DNA of 64,000 bases from positions 124,001 through 188,000 of the forward strand of contig NZ_MCBX01000044.1 of the NCBI RefSeq assembly GCF_001723685.1, read 5' to 3'. The notes beneath the pieces are model-generated. The model was given only the letters and a program-made list of their open reading frames with translations. It searched no databases and was not told the DNA's origin. A program made the translations under genes and the position numbers. This DNA comes from Candidatus Marithrix sp. Canyon 246. Lineage in GTDB: Bacteria; Pseudomonadota; Gammaproteobacteria; Beggiatoales; Beggiatoaceae. Each line of letters starts with the position of its first letter. The stretch's first letter is position 1. Of the stretch, positions 1-9,418 are shown in pieces.

Positions 1-50
1 TCACCAGATTCAAATGAACGAAAATTTTCAATTTCAAAATAAGTCAGCAT
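1..50 (-). CDS. AAA-type ATPase, N-terminal fragment cut by the left edge
   Basis: Only the first 16 codons are inside the window. The reading starts at an ATG at 48-50 and gives MLTYFEIENFRSFES, the usual opening of SMC/RecF-like AAA ATPases, in which a beta strand and the N-F-(K/R)-S-(F/I) turn precede the Walker A loop. A purine-rich stretch (agaagaaaa) lies just upstream as a possible ribosome binding site. Nothing beyond the N-terminal strand can be seen, so the subfamily is open. It may belong to a defence or repair gene outside the window. Confidence 0.5.
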   Translation of the reverse strand, partial: MLTYFEIENFRSFESG

Positions 51-92
51 AGTTGTTTTCTTCTATCACAAAGAACTTTATAAAGTTAAGCA

Positions 93-230
93 ATGAAATA
101 TACCACTTCTAAATTAAAACAGCGTCTAATAATTGCTATTATTAGTTGCATTTTAAGCTTATTACTGTACAGAATTATTTTTACCGCGTTTAATTCTGTG
201 TATGGTTTTACAATTTCAAAATTTAATTAA
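93..230 (+). CDS. Small hypothetical membrane peptide (45 aa)
   Basis: An ATG-initiated frame encodes 45 residues with a basic N-terminus (KLKQR) followed by one hydrophobic stretch of about 18 residues (IIAIISCILSLLLY). No family is recognised. It lies alone between the left-edge ATPase fragment, which diverges from it, and a gene on the other strand. No strong ribosome binding site is visible. It could be a chance frame in AT-rich DNA. Confidence 0.2.
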   Translation: MKYTTSKLKQRLIIAIISCILSLLLYRIIFTAFNSVYGFTISKFN

Positions 231-387
231 ATTAATATACAGTTATTTATTATGATGTTAATTCCAAGTTTAAGATTTATAGGCACAGTAGTTGGTATCA
301 ATACTAGTGGTGAGATTATTAGCGGAGTCTTTTACGCCTCAATGCTGATGGAGAACTTTTAGTGTATTAAACCTGTCAGGTTTGCTA
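231..387. other. Intergenic stretch with one short palindrome
   Basis: No convincing gene is present. A frame from 251 to 361 encodes a 36-residue fragment that is not recognisable. A perfect 15-bp palindrome (aaacctgtcaggttt, 369-383) is a half-size member of the CCTGACAGG repeat family found at 11301, 42068, 51564 and 54292. Confidence 0.5.
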
Positions 388-1506
388 CTACCGATAATTT
401 TGTTGTTCTACGCGAATTTTTGCAAGTTGTTGTTCAATATTTTTAGACTGAAGCAATTTCCCAAAATCATCTGGTATTATTCTATCTGGATGTTTGTATT
501 CAAAAACACGATCTAGTACATAATCACCTAGTTCTTTTTTGTAGTGAGATGATTCCCAGTACCATTTCATTTGGGTTTTTTTGTCGTTTAAAGGTGGAAC
601 TTTTTCAGTAGTAAAACTGTTATAACCACTAAAATCCCAAAGTGGAAATGGTGTTTTTCCATGTTTCTTGGCTTGTTGTTCATTGATTCGTACCATTTCG
701 CGTTTCCATTGTTCAAATTTTTTCCATAAACCCACAGAATCAAGAGCCTCCCAAAGACGAGCATGAGATGGAGAAATTAAAATTCTTAAATCTACATTGT
801 CACGATAAGCTATGTCGAGCAAACTACGGAAATAGTTTAGGGTTGATTGTTTTCGATTAGTGAATTGATATGGATTCCATACTTTGTTCATATAACTTTC
901 TTCTACTGAACGAAAAGCTTGTAGATGTCCACCTTGTTTACGGATATTATTTGCATGAAAAGTCCAATGTCGTTGCCCGTTATGTAAATATTCTTCTTCT
1001 ATATGTTGTTTAAATACAGTTTTTATACTGGAAAAAAATGTATCAATGGAAGCTAGAGTTAATAATTGGTTTTGGTTAAAATTAGATTCTTTAAAATCAA
1101 CTTCATTTGGTTCAAATATATTAAACATACGAAAATCAACACCAAGTATGACTTGCTTTTGAAGTTTTATTGAATGAGCATGTTGAAAATAACGTAATAT
1201 TTCATACATGTTACCACTACTTGGACCAATATTATACACAGATTTAACCTGCCATCCGGGATGATTAGGATCAAAACCAAATTCACTACGAGAAGTTCCT
1301 AAAATCACAGCTTCAGGCTTTTGTTCATAAACAGCCATTGCCTTAGCAAGACGTAAGTGGCTAGAAAATTCAGGCTTGTTTTTATTTATACCTTCAATTT
1401 CAGGGCTATTAAATATCCCATAAGGATTAATCAACCAATTGAAACTAATCACAGTTATTACAAAAATAATGCTTAAAATAACCAATATTTTTATATAGTT
1501 TTTCAT
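388..1506 (-). CDS. SGNH-hydrolase-like membrane-anchored protein, partner of an MBOAT acyltransferase
   Basis: The 372-aa protein has one N-terminal membrane anchor (about residues 5-25) and then a periplasmic SGNH-like domain. The motif ILGTSRSEFGF near residue 70 matches the nucleophile block of this family, and SSHYKKELGDYV near residue 320 supplies the distal His of the usual D-x-x-H block. Such proteins sit beside MBOAT transferases and help acetylate or acylate cell-surface polysaccharides, like AlgJ/AlgX with AlgI. Its start lies 11 nt after the MBOAT stop, so both are probably one transcript. The acceptor polymer is unknown. The classical GDSL serine is replaced by GTSRS, so catalysis is inferred. 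Confidence 0.65.
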   Translation of the reverse strand: MKNYIKILVILSIIFVITVISFNWLINPYGIFNSPEIEGINKNKPEFSSHLRLAKAMAVYEQKPEAVILGTSRSEFGFDPNHPGWQVKSVYNIGPSSGNMYEILRYFQHAHSIKLQKQVILGVDFRMFNIFEPNEVDFKESNFNQNQLLTLASIDTFFSSIKTVFKQHIEEEYLHNGQRHWTFHANNIRKQGGHLQAFRSVEESYMNKVWNPYQFTNRKQSTLNYFRSLLDIAYRDNVDLRILISPSHARLWEALDSVGLWKKFEQWKREMVRINEQQAKKHGKTPFPLWDFSGYNSFTTEKVPPLNDKKTQMKWYWESSHYKKELGDYVLDRVFEYKHPDRIIPDDFGKLLQSKNIEQQLAKIRVEQQNYR

Positions 1507-1517
1507 AGTCGGATCCT

Positions 1518-3061
1518 TTAAAATTGAAAATACAAAAATTCACTAACACGAGTTAAACTAAGCACTGCAACTGTTGCAACTAAAGCCATACTAACAGCCC
1601 ATGCTGGTGAAGCTTGCCATTGCCATCTTATTTTTCCATACATAAATTGTTGAGTATTTGGCATAAACCAAACTATTAATAAAGTAAAGAAAATATTAAT
1701 AACCCAGAATTTATTAAAACCTGTCACCATAATTTCAAAACCTATCCCAAGATTTTCCAAAACAGCTAATGATCCAGCTTTTTGTAACCATGCTAACGGC
1801 AAAGAAAAACCATTAACCCCACTCATACCTTCTAAAACCATCATCGCGCCACCAAAACTTTCAGCTCGAAAAAATACCCAAGCTACTACAACAGCCATAA
1901 AAGTAATAAGCAGCGACAATCCTCTGCCCCACCAACTAGAACAACTTAAATCATGCCCCAAAGCGCGACGTAAAGTTCGCCATCCATGATTAATCATCAA
2001 ATAAAAACCATGCAAAGCTCCCCACGCTACAAATGTCCAACCAGCACCATGCCATAAACCACCCAATAACATAGTTATCATCAAATTCACATAACGCCGC
2101 CACTTACCTTTACGATTACCACCCAAAGGAATATAAACATAATCACGAAGAAAACGAGAAAGTGTCATATGCCAGCATCGCCAAAAATCAATAATATTGA
2201 TAGCTTTATAAGGAGAATTGAAATTCAGCGGCAAACGAACACCAAACATTCTAGCAATTCCAATTGCCATATCAGAATAACCAGAAAAATCAAAATACAA
2301 TTGCAAACTATAAGCTAATGCACCAGCCCATGCCTCAAAAAAACTCAAAGTCAAACCCTGTTCAGCGGCATCAAATACAGGTGTTGCATAAACCGCAACT
2401 CCATCAGCTAAAAAAACCTTCTTAAATAAACCAAGAAAAAAGATAGTCAACCCAACAGCCAAATGATCATAATTTAACTTATAAATTGTACTCTTAGCGA
2501 ACTGTGGCAACATTTCACGATGATGCACAATTGGACCAGCTATAAGTTGCGGAAAAAAGGTAACAAAAAGACAATAATGAAGAAAATTATACTCGCGAGT
2601 TTCGCCTTTATAGGCATCAACTAGATAAGTAATTTGTTGAAATGTAAAGAAAGAAATTGCTAAAGGAAGGATAATGGTTTCGAGATGAAAAGTACTACCA
2701 CTTAAACTATTGAGGTTATCAACGAAGAAATTTGCATATTTAAAATAGCCTAATAAAAAAAGGTTGACACAAATACCAAAAAGGAGTATTATTCCGCGCG
2801 AAGCGAAGCGAAGCGAAGCGAAGCGAAGCGAAGCGAAGTGGATGGCTGGCTAAGCAAAGCAACCCCGGTTGCATAATTAAATAAAATGGATGCTAAAATT
2901 AAACCAAGATAAGCTGGATTCCACCAACCATAAAAAAACAGAGAAGCTCCAACCAACCAAGCGATTGCGATTCTATGATGCCCCCTACCACCGATACTAA
3001 AAAACACTAAAAGTGTTATTGGTAAAAATAAAAAAATGAACTCATAAGAATTGAATAACAT
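1518..3061 (-). CDS. MBOAT-family membrane O-acyltransferase (AlgI/DltB-like), split by a pentanucleotide repeat
   Basis: The polytopic acyltransferase carries the family signature WHMTLSRFLRDYVYIPLGG and the catalytic-His block GGLWHGAGW. The start at 3061 is preceded by GAGGA at 6-7 nt spacing; the upstream ATG at 3073 overlaps that site and is unlikely. The N-terminal 70 residues read in one frame into an array of TTCGC units (2798-2837) and hit TAA at 2789-2791. The remainder, from the array down to 1518, is open in another frame and contains typical MBOAT sequence (LLGYFKYANFF) before the GTG at 2528. Losing one unit or gaining two would give a continuous frame; with seven units it would be 512 aa. 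The repeat encodes FASLR in a cytoplasmic-loop position. It is either a phase-variable gene in the OFF state or a recent pseudogene. Confidence 0.75.
2798..2837. repeat. Eight tandem copies of a 5-bp unit (GCGAA / TTCGC) inside the MBOAT gene
   Basis: Eight perfect copies of gcgaa run from 2798 to 2837 and end in a partial unit. Because five is not a multiple of three, every gain or loss moves the downstream frame. Upstream codons begin at positions congruent to 2 modulo 3 and downstream codons at 0, so seven or ten units restore the frame. This is the architecture of a contingency locus driven by slipped-strand mispairing. Confidence 0.85.
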
Positions 3062-3158
3062 AAATTTCCTCATTATTTAAGAACTACCGCCTGCTGATCA
3101 CAAACGGATATGGCCATATATAATGGCCATCAAAATAAAATCAAGAGAATTGTTAGTC

Positions 3159-3632
3159 TTATTTCCCTAATTCATACAATTTCATTATAAAATACTTAGA
3201 ACTTGGACAATTAGGATGTTTAGCCGCTCGACAAACATCAAAACCATAATCACGGATAAATTTGCGGGCAAATGCTATCTTACTGCCCGGTCCGCGTTGT
3301 TTTGGAGAATTTTTGCCTAACTTTTTAATGTAATCCCAAGGCATTTCATCAGTTTCTTCTGGATTTGCTAATTGAAAATTTTCATCTCCTAACCACTTTC
3401 TCATTGCTTCAGTATCAGCTAAAAACCAAGATTCCATTGCTTTACGAGCAATAACAACTAAATCAATATAAATTTCGATTTTGTGGCTACACATATTTCT
3501 ATTGCCACCCGCATCCACAACTTCATCAAGAATTTCTAAACCACATTCCTGTTTCGCCCAATCTTTAAAAATGGCACTTTCTATTAACTTCTTATCTGAA
3601 ATACCTTCAACCACAAAACCTACTTTTACCAC
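3159..3632 (-). CDS. DUF4276-family protein, TOPRIM-like, apparently internally deleted
   Basis: The 157-aa protein starts with the TOPRIM-like strand and acidic motif GFVVEGISDKKLIE and ends with the family block KAMESWFLADTEAMRKWLG and HPNCPSSKYF. Members I recall are around 200 aa and have, between the DAGGN segment and the KA(I/M)E(S/A)W block, a stretch holding a second acidic motif (similar to TDLE). Here GGNRNM is followed almost at once by CSHKIEIYIDLVVIA, so roughly 35-45 residues seem missing. It overlaps the upstream ATPase gene by 7 nt. The pair resembles two-gene ATPase/TOPRIM units associated with defence. Without the second acidic motif, activity is doubtful. Confidence 0.65.
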   Translation of the reverse strand: MVKVGFVVEGISDKKLIESAIFKDWAKQECGLEILDEVVDAGGNRNMCSHKIEIYIDLVVIARKAMESWFLADTEAMRKWLGDENFQLANPEETDEMPWDYIKKLGKNSPKQRGPGSKIAFARKFIRDYGFDVCRAAKHPNCPSSKYFIMKLYELGK

Positions 3633-4591
3633 GGAAATCCTCCCCCAAGCTCAACTAACCACATTTCATCAAGCTGTAAACTACGCACCACTGATTCACT
3701 ATGAGTACTTACCCAAATAGGGCTAGAATGAGATGCTTGTTCACGGATCAAATTAATTAATTCAAAAATAGCTTGAGGGTGCAAACCACGTTCTGGTTCT
3801 TCAATTAAAGTCAAACCATATTTAGGAGTATCCAAAACCGCAACTAACAGACTAAGCGCATAAATAGTGCCATCTGACATCATATGAGCTGGAAATTTGG
3901 TACCTTGTTCTTGAAATAAAATAGCCGTACCAATTCCTAAGCGTTGTTGCTCAGTTTTAATTTGTTTAATGCCCGGAACTATGATTTCCATCCATTCTAA
4001 AATAGTTTCCCGTAAATTATCATCTTGTTCCAAACGCCGTAAGACACTAGCTAAATTATGACCATTAGGTTTTAATACTGATGAGTCTTGATCGGATTGT
4101 TCAGGAAAAGATGCGGAAAAAGGTTCTATACGATAGATACGTATATTTCTTAGTAATGCACTGAATGGCAATCTTGGTATCGAAGATAAACCAGAATACT
4201 CAACCGGAAAAGGATTCAGTTTGATCGTTTCTTTATTAATAAGAAATTTTTCGTTAATTTCTGGATCAGAATCTAAGGAATTTATTATTAATTGATATTT
4301 ATACTGAACCTCTTCTTCATCTTGCCACTCAATTTCAAACTCAAATAGCCGCGCATAATCTTCATTTGCTTGAATAGAACGAATATTATCAAATCCCCCA
4401 TACCAGCGAAGCGCATCTATTATACCATGACGCATAAAACGACTAACAAAATCCAGCGCATCAAAAAAATTACTTTTTCCACTGCCATTGGCACCAGCAA
4501 ACACAGAAAAATCTTTAATATTCCTTAATTCCAGCATCTCAATACTTTTGAAATTAGATATTTTTAAATATTGAATATTTGCTTGATTCAC
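3626..4591 (-). CDS. AAA_21-type ATPase, partner of the DUF4276 protein
   Basis: The 321-aa ABC/SMC-like ATPase has Walker A GANGSGKSN near residue 34, Walker B LTLIEEPERGLHP near residue 260 and the switch histidine in STHSESVV near residue 295. It lacks a long coiled coil, as expected for the AAA_21 group. The stop overlaps the DUF4276 start, which implies translational coupling. Family context suggests an anti-phage or OLD-like function in the cytoplasm. The gene is 9 nt downstream of the BatD-like gene only by position on the opposite side of the transcript, so whether they share a promoter is unclear. Confidence 0.75.
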   Translation of the reverse strand: MNQANIQYLKISNFKSIEMLELRNIKDFSVFAGANGSGKSNFFDALDFVSRFMRHGIIDALRWYGGFDNIRSIQANEDYARLFEFEIEWQDEEEVQYKYQLIINSLDSDPEINEKFLINKETIKLNPFPVEYSGLSSIPRLPFSALLRNIRIYRIEPFSASFPEQSDQDSSVLKPNGHNLASVLRRLEQDDNLRETILEWMEIIVPGIKQIKTEQQRLGIGTAILFQEQGTKFPAHMMSDGTIYALSLLVAVLDTPKYGLTLIEEPERGLHPQAIFELINLIREQASHSSPIWVSTHSESVVRSLQLDEMWLVELGGGFPW

Positions 4592-4600
4592 ACCATAACC

Positions 4601-5779
4601 TCACATATTATTAGAATAAAGTTCCGGCAAAACTTCCATCTTTTTATCCAATTTATGCTCAGAAACAGACAAATTATTCTTAACAATTTGCCAAAAATGA
4701 TCTCCATTCCATTCAGCATTTTCCTTAGCATAAAGCACACGATATAACTGCTCCAACTCTTTCTGCACTTTTTCATCTTGAACAACATTAAGCCTTAATA
4801 AAGCTTTTTGTGCCTCATGAGGATTATTATCCTTACAAGCTTGTTTTAAAGTTTTACTATCTTTTTTGCGCCACCATCCAATAAAACTAATCAAAAACAA
4901 CAAACCCAACACAGCACTTAAAATTTGCCAAAACCATAACCACCATAAACCCTCATTCGCTGAACGAACATAAATATTATGAGCAGGCAAACTAACAACG
5001 CGCTGCTTATTATTTATCGTATCCCACCAAACCAACTCAATTGCAGGCAACTTATAATAACCAGCACTATTAGCAACTAACACTACTTCCTGCTCCAATC
5101 TGCCAATAACCCCATCCTTATCAACTTTATTTTTTCGCTTAGGTGGTTCTGAATAACTACTAATATCAACAACATTAGGCACCGATAATTTTGGCAAAAA
5201 CTCAGATACCAAAGCTTTTGATTTCAACTTTAACCTACGAATAACCGGCTCACCAACTTGAAAAAAAGGTTGCTTCAAAACCCATTGCTCTTCCAAACTA
5301 ACATCCTCAGCTGGCAACCACCATAACTTATCATCATATGCCTTTGCTTTAACATCAAACTCCAGCGGCTCAGAATTAAAACTCACCTCTTCACCAATAC
5401 AATACTCAAACAAAGAATCACACTCACTATCAGCAGTGCTTAACATACCATTAAATTCCATAGCCGGAATAGTAAATGAACCATCAGCAAAAATAGCATA
5501 ACGCCGCTCACGCACCTCATATTCCAAACCCTCATACTGAGTTTTAAATGTAGAATCCTTACCTAATAACTCAACATGAGCATTCTCAATTTCCAATTTA
5601 GAAAATTGACCAGAATCAATAGGCACCCGATAATATAAACGCAAACTATAAATAAATTGAGCTTGCACATAATTACTCTCAGGAGTAACACTAGTTTTCA
5701 AAAAAATCTCAGCCGCTGGTTCAGCAAATAACGACTGACTCAAACACAACAAACTTAAAAATAACTTATATATTTTCAT
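4601..5779 (-). CDS. batD: BatD-like periplasmic protein, short form
   Basis: The protein starts at an ATG at 5779 with a clear signal peptide (MKIYKLFLSLLCLSQSLFA) and has a C-terminal membrane helix (about residues 280-300, WLWFWQILSAVLGLLFLISF) followed by a cytoplasmic tail. The block after the signal peptide (VTPESNYVQAQFIYSLRLYY, then ERRYAIFADG and FTIPAMEF) matches the second immunoglobulin-like domain of BatD. About 390 aa against the 550-600 usual, it lacks the first domain, whose sequence normally precedes this block. The start overlaps the end of the upstream TPR gene by 14 nt. BatD proteins act with MoxR/VWA Bat proteins, linked to stress tolerance in some bacteria; batA and batB are not nearby. 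Confidence 0.7.
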   Translation of the reverse strand: MKIYKLFLSLLCLSQSLFAEPAAEIFLKTSVTPESNYVQAQFIYSLRLYYRVPIDSGQFSKLEIENAHVELLGKDSTFKTQYEGLEYEVRERRYAIFADGSFTIPAMEFNGMLSTADSECDSLFEYCIGEEVSFNSEPLEFDVKAKAYDDKLWWLPAEDVSLEEQWVLKQPFFQVGEPVIRRLKLKSKALVSEFLPKLSVPNVVDISSYSEPPKRKNKVDKDGVIGRLEQEVVLVANSAGYYKLPAIELVWWDTINNKQRVVSLPAHNIYVRSANEGLWWLWFWQILSAVLGLLFLISFIGWWRKKDSKTLKQACKDNNPHEAQKALLRLNVVQDEKVQKELEQLYRVLYAKENAEWNGDHFWQIVKNNLSVSEHKLDKKMEVLPELYSNNM

Positions 5780-6410
5780 ATTCTGAACGAATTTTCTTAC
5801 GCCATAACTCCTTTGGATTATCATCAATGGATTGTAAAAATTGTTCTTGATCCTGTACAGTTTTTTTCTTATTCTCTGATTGTAATTGTTTTTTACTCTT
5901 ACTATCTCGTTGTTGCCCAATAATAGGAGCATTTTTTGCCGCTATAGCTTCACCTTTTGGCGATTTATTAGCCGCACTTTTCTTACTATTTTTTGGAGGA
6001 TTCTTCTCATTCGCTCCAGCACCCTTATCCTTATTTGGTTTTTTTGGCTTTTCAGTCAAAGTTGGTTTTTTATTAACAAACTGTTGCAACAACTTTTCAG
6101 CAATAGCTAAATTCGCTTTAACATCAGGATAATTAGGATCAAGTGCTAAAACCTTCTTATAACTAACAATAGCCTCCTTAAACCGAGATAAATGTACCAA
6201 AGCATTAGCTTTATTATAATACCCCATTGCACTATCCAGCGGTTCCCATATCTCAATAGCATCCTGATATTTCTTATCTTTATAAAAACTAACAGCTTTC
6301 GATAAAACCTCAGCCCTTTGCTGATCCTTACGTAACCATAAATCATCCCAATCAAAGGCATAAATAACTTGCTGATAAGCTATTAATAATACTAATACAA
6401 TATAATTCAT
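5766..6410 (-). CDS. batC: TPR-repeat exported protein of the Bat cluster (BatC/BatB C-terminal type)
   Basis: The start at 6410 (MNYIVLVLLIAYQQVIYAF) gives a signal peptide or anchor; an ATG at 6443 is less likely. The FDWDDLWLRKDQQ block and the TPR units (AVSFYKDKKYQDAIEIWEPL, then AIVSYKKVLALDPNYPDVKANL) are those found in the periplasmic TPR part of BatB/BatC. The C-terminal third is low-complexity and Lys/Asn-rich, as in family members. It is the first gene of the minus-strand transcript and overlaps the BatD-like gene. The VWA domain proteins that normally accompany it are missing from this locus. Confidence 0.65.
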   Translation of the reverse strand: MNYIVLVLLIAYQQVIYAFDWDDLWLRKDQQRAEVLSKAVSFYKDKKYQDAIEIWEPLDSAMGYYNKANALVHLSRFKEAIVSYKKVLALDPNYPDVKANLAIAEKLLQQFVNKKPTLTEKPKKPNKDKGAGANEKNPPKNSKKSAANKSPKGEAIAAKNAPIIGQQRDSKSKKQLQSENKKKTVQDQEQFLQSIDDNPKELWRKKIRSEYENI

Positions 6411-6484
6411 AAAAAATATAAGCTGGCGTAAATAATGAATCAATTATAATACGAATTTATAATATTGAAATGGTAAATATAAGT

Positions 6485-7492
6485 ATGACAACAATTTTAG
6501 TTACAGGTGCCGCAGGATTTATTGGATCAACACTATCTAAACGTCTATTAGCAAAAGGAGATCAAGTAATTGGGCTTGACAACCTCAACGACTATTATGA
6601 TGTGAATCTCAAAAAAGCGCGTTTAGCCCAAATAGAAAGTCACGATAATTTTGAATTTGTACAACTGAACTTAGAAGATAGAACCGGAGTTGCCGACTTA
6701 TTTAAAAATAAAAAAATCGACAAAGTAGTTAATTTAGCCGCACAAGCTGGTGTACGTTACTCAATAGAAAATCCTCTATCCTATATAGACAGCAACATAG
6801 TTGGATTTACCAACATCCTAGAAGGCAGCCGTCATAATAATATAAAACACCTAGTCTATGCCTCATCCAGTTCAGTATATGGACTAAATACCACCATGCC
6901 ATTTTCAGTGCATAACAATGTAGATCACCCAATCTCACTTTATGCAGCCAGCAAAAAAGCCAATGAATTAATGGCACACACATATTCCCACCTCTACCAA
7001 ATTCCCACAACAGGACTACGCTTTTTTACCGTATATGGACCGTGGGGCAGACCAGATATGGCATTGTTTAAATTCACAAAAGGCATAATTGAAGGCACCC
7101 CAATTGATGTTTATAACCGAGGATTAATGCGACGCGACTTTACCTATATTGATGACATTGTAGAAGGCGTAATTAGAGTATTAGACAAAACACCAGAATC
7201 AAATCCTAATTGGTCAGGTGATACCCCTGATCCTAGTAGCAGTATAGCCCCCTACAAACTATACAACATAGGTAACAACAACCCAGTTGAACTAATGCAC
7301 TACATTGAAACCCTAGAAAAAGCATTAGGCAAAACAGCCAAAAAAAATCTATTACCAATGCAACCCGGAGACGTGCCAGCAACTTACGCAGATGTATCAG
7401 ATTTAGAAACAGATGTTGGATTTAAACCACAAACCTCAGTAGAAGAAGGAATAGGAAATTTTGTAGAATGGTATAAAAAATATTATGGCTAA
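6485..7492 (+). CDS. UDP-glucuronate 4-epimerase-type NAD-dependent sugar epimerase
   Basis: The protein of 335 aa has the Rossmann dinucleotide motif TGAAGFIGS at the N-terminus, the catalytic serine context SSSSVYG and YAASK, and the segment [17 protein letters not shown], which is characteristic of UDP-GlcA 4-epimerases (CapI/LspL type). It would interconvert UDP-glucuronate and UDP-galacturonate for lipopolysaccharide or capsule. I chose the second ATG (MTTILVTG) because it matches family N-termini; an in-frame ATG exists at 6470. The gene diverges from the bat pair and is followed by ydbH after 71 nt. Confidence 0.85.
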   Translation: MTTILVTGAAGFIGSTLSKRLLAKGDQVIGLDNLNDYYDVNLKKARLAQIESHDNFEFVQLNLEDRTGVADLFKNKKIDKVVNLAAQAGVRYSIENPLSYIDSNIVGFTNILEGSRHNNIKHLVYASSSSVYGLNTTMPFSVHNNVDHPISLYAASKKANELMAHTYSHLYQIPTTGLRFFTVYGPWGRPDMALFKFTKGIIEGTPIDVYNRGLMRRDFTYIDDIVEGVIRVLDKTPESNPNWSGDTPDPSSSIAPYKLYNIGNNNPVELMHYIETLEKALGKTAKKNLLPMQPGDVPATYADVSDLETDVGFKPQTSVEEGIGNFVEWYKKYYG

Positions 7493-7563
7493 AAAATGAT
7501 ATTTATGTCTAAATTCATCTGTTATAATGATGGATTTAGACAGCTTTGATCAGAGTAAACCAA

Positions 7564-9399
7564 ATGAAACTCTTGTTGCTATTCTTATTTTATTTCTATC
7601 TCAACACATCTCTATTTGCCTTTGAAAATTTACATTTAAAATTTAAAATCGCGGAACTAAATGTTTCACAACAAGATTTTAAAAATATAAAATTAGAATG
7701 TAAAAATCTGCAATACACAACCCAACTAATAAATTGCTCCAATGGATACTTACACATAAGCTCCGACTTAATAGACAAACCCATAATTAAATTATCATTT
7801 AGTTACCATCTAAAAACGCAACAACTAAAATTTAATATAGAACAACTAGCTATAGCAGATGGAAAAATCAATATACAAGTAAAATCAATAAATAATAATT
7901 GGCAAACCAAATTGAATATTCATAATATTGAATTAACCCAATTATTAAACATCATAAAGAAATTCATTGACTTACCATCAGACTTCACTATGGCAGGGCG
8001 TAGCAATTTAACAATCAACTTAAATACTAAATTACAACAAGGCAACAAAGTTAAAATACAAGGTTTAATTAGATTAAATAAAGGTGAAATATACATAGAT
8101 CCAATATATCTGAATATAAATAAACAACCGCTGAATATGGCAATAGATTTAAGTTTGCAGCCAAAAAAATTAAACATCCATAATCTTCACCTTACTCAAA
8201 AAAATATATTAGATTTACAAACTAATGCCTATTTCAAACTAGAAGATAAATTTGCAATAGAAAGATTATCAATAAAACTGAAACCAACTTACATCAAAAA
8301 GTTATATGACAATTATATTCAAGCAATGTTAGAAGAAGATAGTATTTTTAACCAATTAAAACTTCAAGGAATGATCAAAGCACAACTAAACTGGCAATCA
8401 AATAAACGCCACGCGCTTATAAAATTATATAACATCAATGTAGAAGATCAAAAAAAACGCTTTGGTATAAATAAATTACATGGAAAACTGCAATGGCATA
8501 GTAATTCACAAGGATATGCAAGTCATCTACATTGGTCAAACGCATACATTGCATCATCAATAAAACTTGGCAGAAGTCAATTACGTGCCAGTTTAATCAA
8601 AAATAAAATCAAATTATTAGCCCCTTTTTATCAACCTATTTTTGATGGAGCCATAAAAATTCAACAATTTCATCTTAACAATATTGGCATGGAAAATATG
8701 AATGGGCAATTACGTGGAGAAATAAAACCTATTTCATTATCAAAAATCAGCACAGCTTTAGATATTCCAAAATTAAACGGCAATATCTCTGGTAAAATTC
8801 CTTGGCTGAATTACCGCAATCAAGCAATAAATATTGGTGGCAGATTAAAAATGCGCATCTTTGATGGTGAAATTATTGCGCATCATCTAAGCATTAACAA
8901 TCTCCTTAATAATATACCAGAATTAAAAGCTAATATTAAAATTAATAAATTAAACCTTAAAACCTTAACAAATATAACTGAATTTGGCGAAATTCAAGGA
9001 CAATTATCAGGTTATGTACGTAAACTACATTTAATTGATTGGCAACCTGTATCATTTGATGCACATTTCGCAAACCCATTAGATGATGCTATTCGACATC
9101 GAATTAGCCAAAAAGCAATTCAAAATTTATCTAACTTAAGCGGCAATCTAGCAGTAAATATATTTTCAAATAGCATCTTAAAAGTTTTTGAAAATTTTTA
9201 CTATAAACGTTTAGGATGGGGTTGCCGTTTAAGAAAAGGTATTTGTCACATGAGTGGTGTTGGTGCAACAAAAAAAGGTTATTACATTGTTCAAGGCGGG
9301 CGATTACCACGTCTTGATGTCATTGGTTATAATAAATCAGTTGACTGGAATCAATTATTGAATCGTATTAAATCTATCAGCAATACCTCATTACATTAA
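7564..9399 (+). CDS. ydbH: YdbH-family AsmA-like protein (intermembrane phospholipid transport)
   Basis: The 611-aa protein begins with a signal/anchor sequence (MKLLLLFLFYFYLNTSLFAF); a TTG 18 nt upstream is a weaker start. Long stretches of alternating beta strands with Asn/Ile/Lys bias are typical of AsmA-like repeating beta-groove proteins. The C-terminal block (GWGCRLRKGICHMSGVG, then GYYIVQGG and LPRLDVIGYN) is the conserved end of the YdbH family. In E. coli YdbH forms an envelope-spanning bridge redundant with TamB and YhdP for lipid transport to the outer membrane. It is shorter than E. coli YdbH (879 aa). The next gene is the YdbL-like lipoprotein, 19 nt downstream; a YnbE gene is not seen. 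Confidence 0.75.
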   Translation: MKLLLLFLFYFYLNTSLFAFENLHLKFKIAELNVSQQDFKNIKLECKNLQYTTQLINCSNGYLHISSDLIDKPIIKLSFSYHLKTQQLKFNIEQLAIADGKINIQVKSINNNWQTKLNIHNIELTQLLNIIKKFIDLPSDFTMAGRSNLTINLNTKLQQGNKVKIQGLIRLNKGEIYIDPIYLNINKQPLNMAIDLSLQPKKLNIHNLHLTQKNILDLQTNAYFKLEDKFAIERLSIKLKPTYIKKLYDNYIQAMLEEDSIFNQLKLQGMIKAQLNWQSNKRHALIKLYNINVEDQKKRFGINKLHGKLQWHSNSQGYASHLHWSNAYIASSIKLGRSQLRASLIKNKIKLLAPFYQPIFDGAIKIQQFHLNNIGMENMNGQLRGEIKPISLSKISTALDIPKLNGNISGKIPWLNYRNQAINIGGRLKMRIFDGEIIAHHLSINNLLNNIPELKANIKINKLNLKTLTNITEFGEIQGQLSGYVRKLHLIDWQPVSFDAHFANPLDDAIRHRISQKAIQNLSNLSGNLAVNIFSNSILKVFENFYYKRLGWGCRLRKGICHMSGVGATKKGYYIVQGGRLPRLDVIGYNKSVDWNQLLNRIKSISNTSLH

Positions 9400-9418
9400 A
9401 ACCTAATAAGGACAATTT

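Noticed and set aside
3481..3720. Plus-strand 79-codon frame opposite the DUF4276/ATPase junction
   Set aside because: It is antisense to two well-supported genes with clear motifs and has no ribosome binding site.
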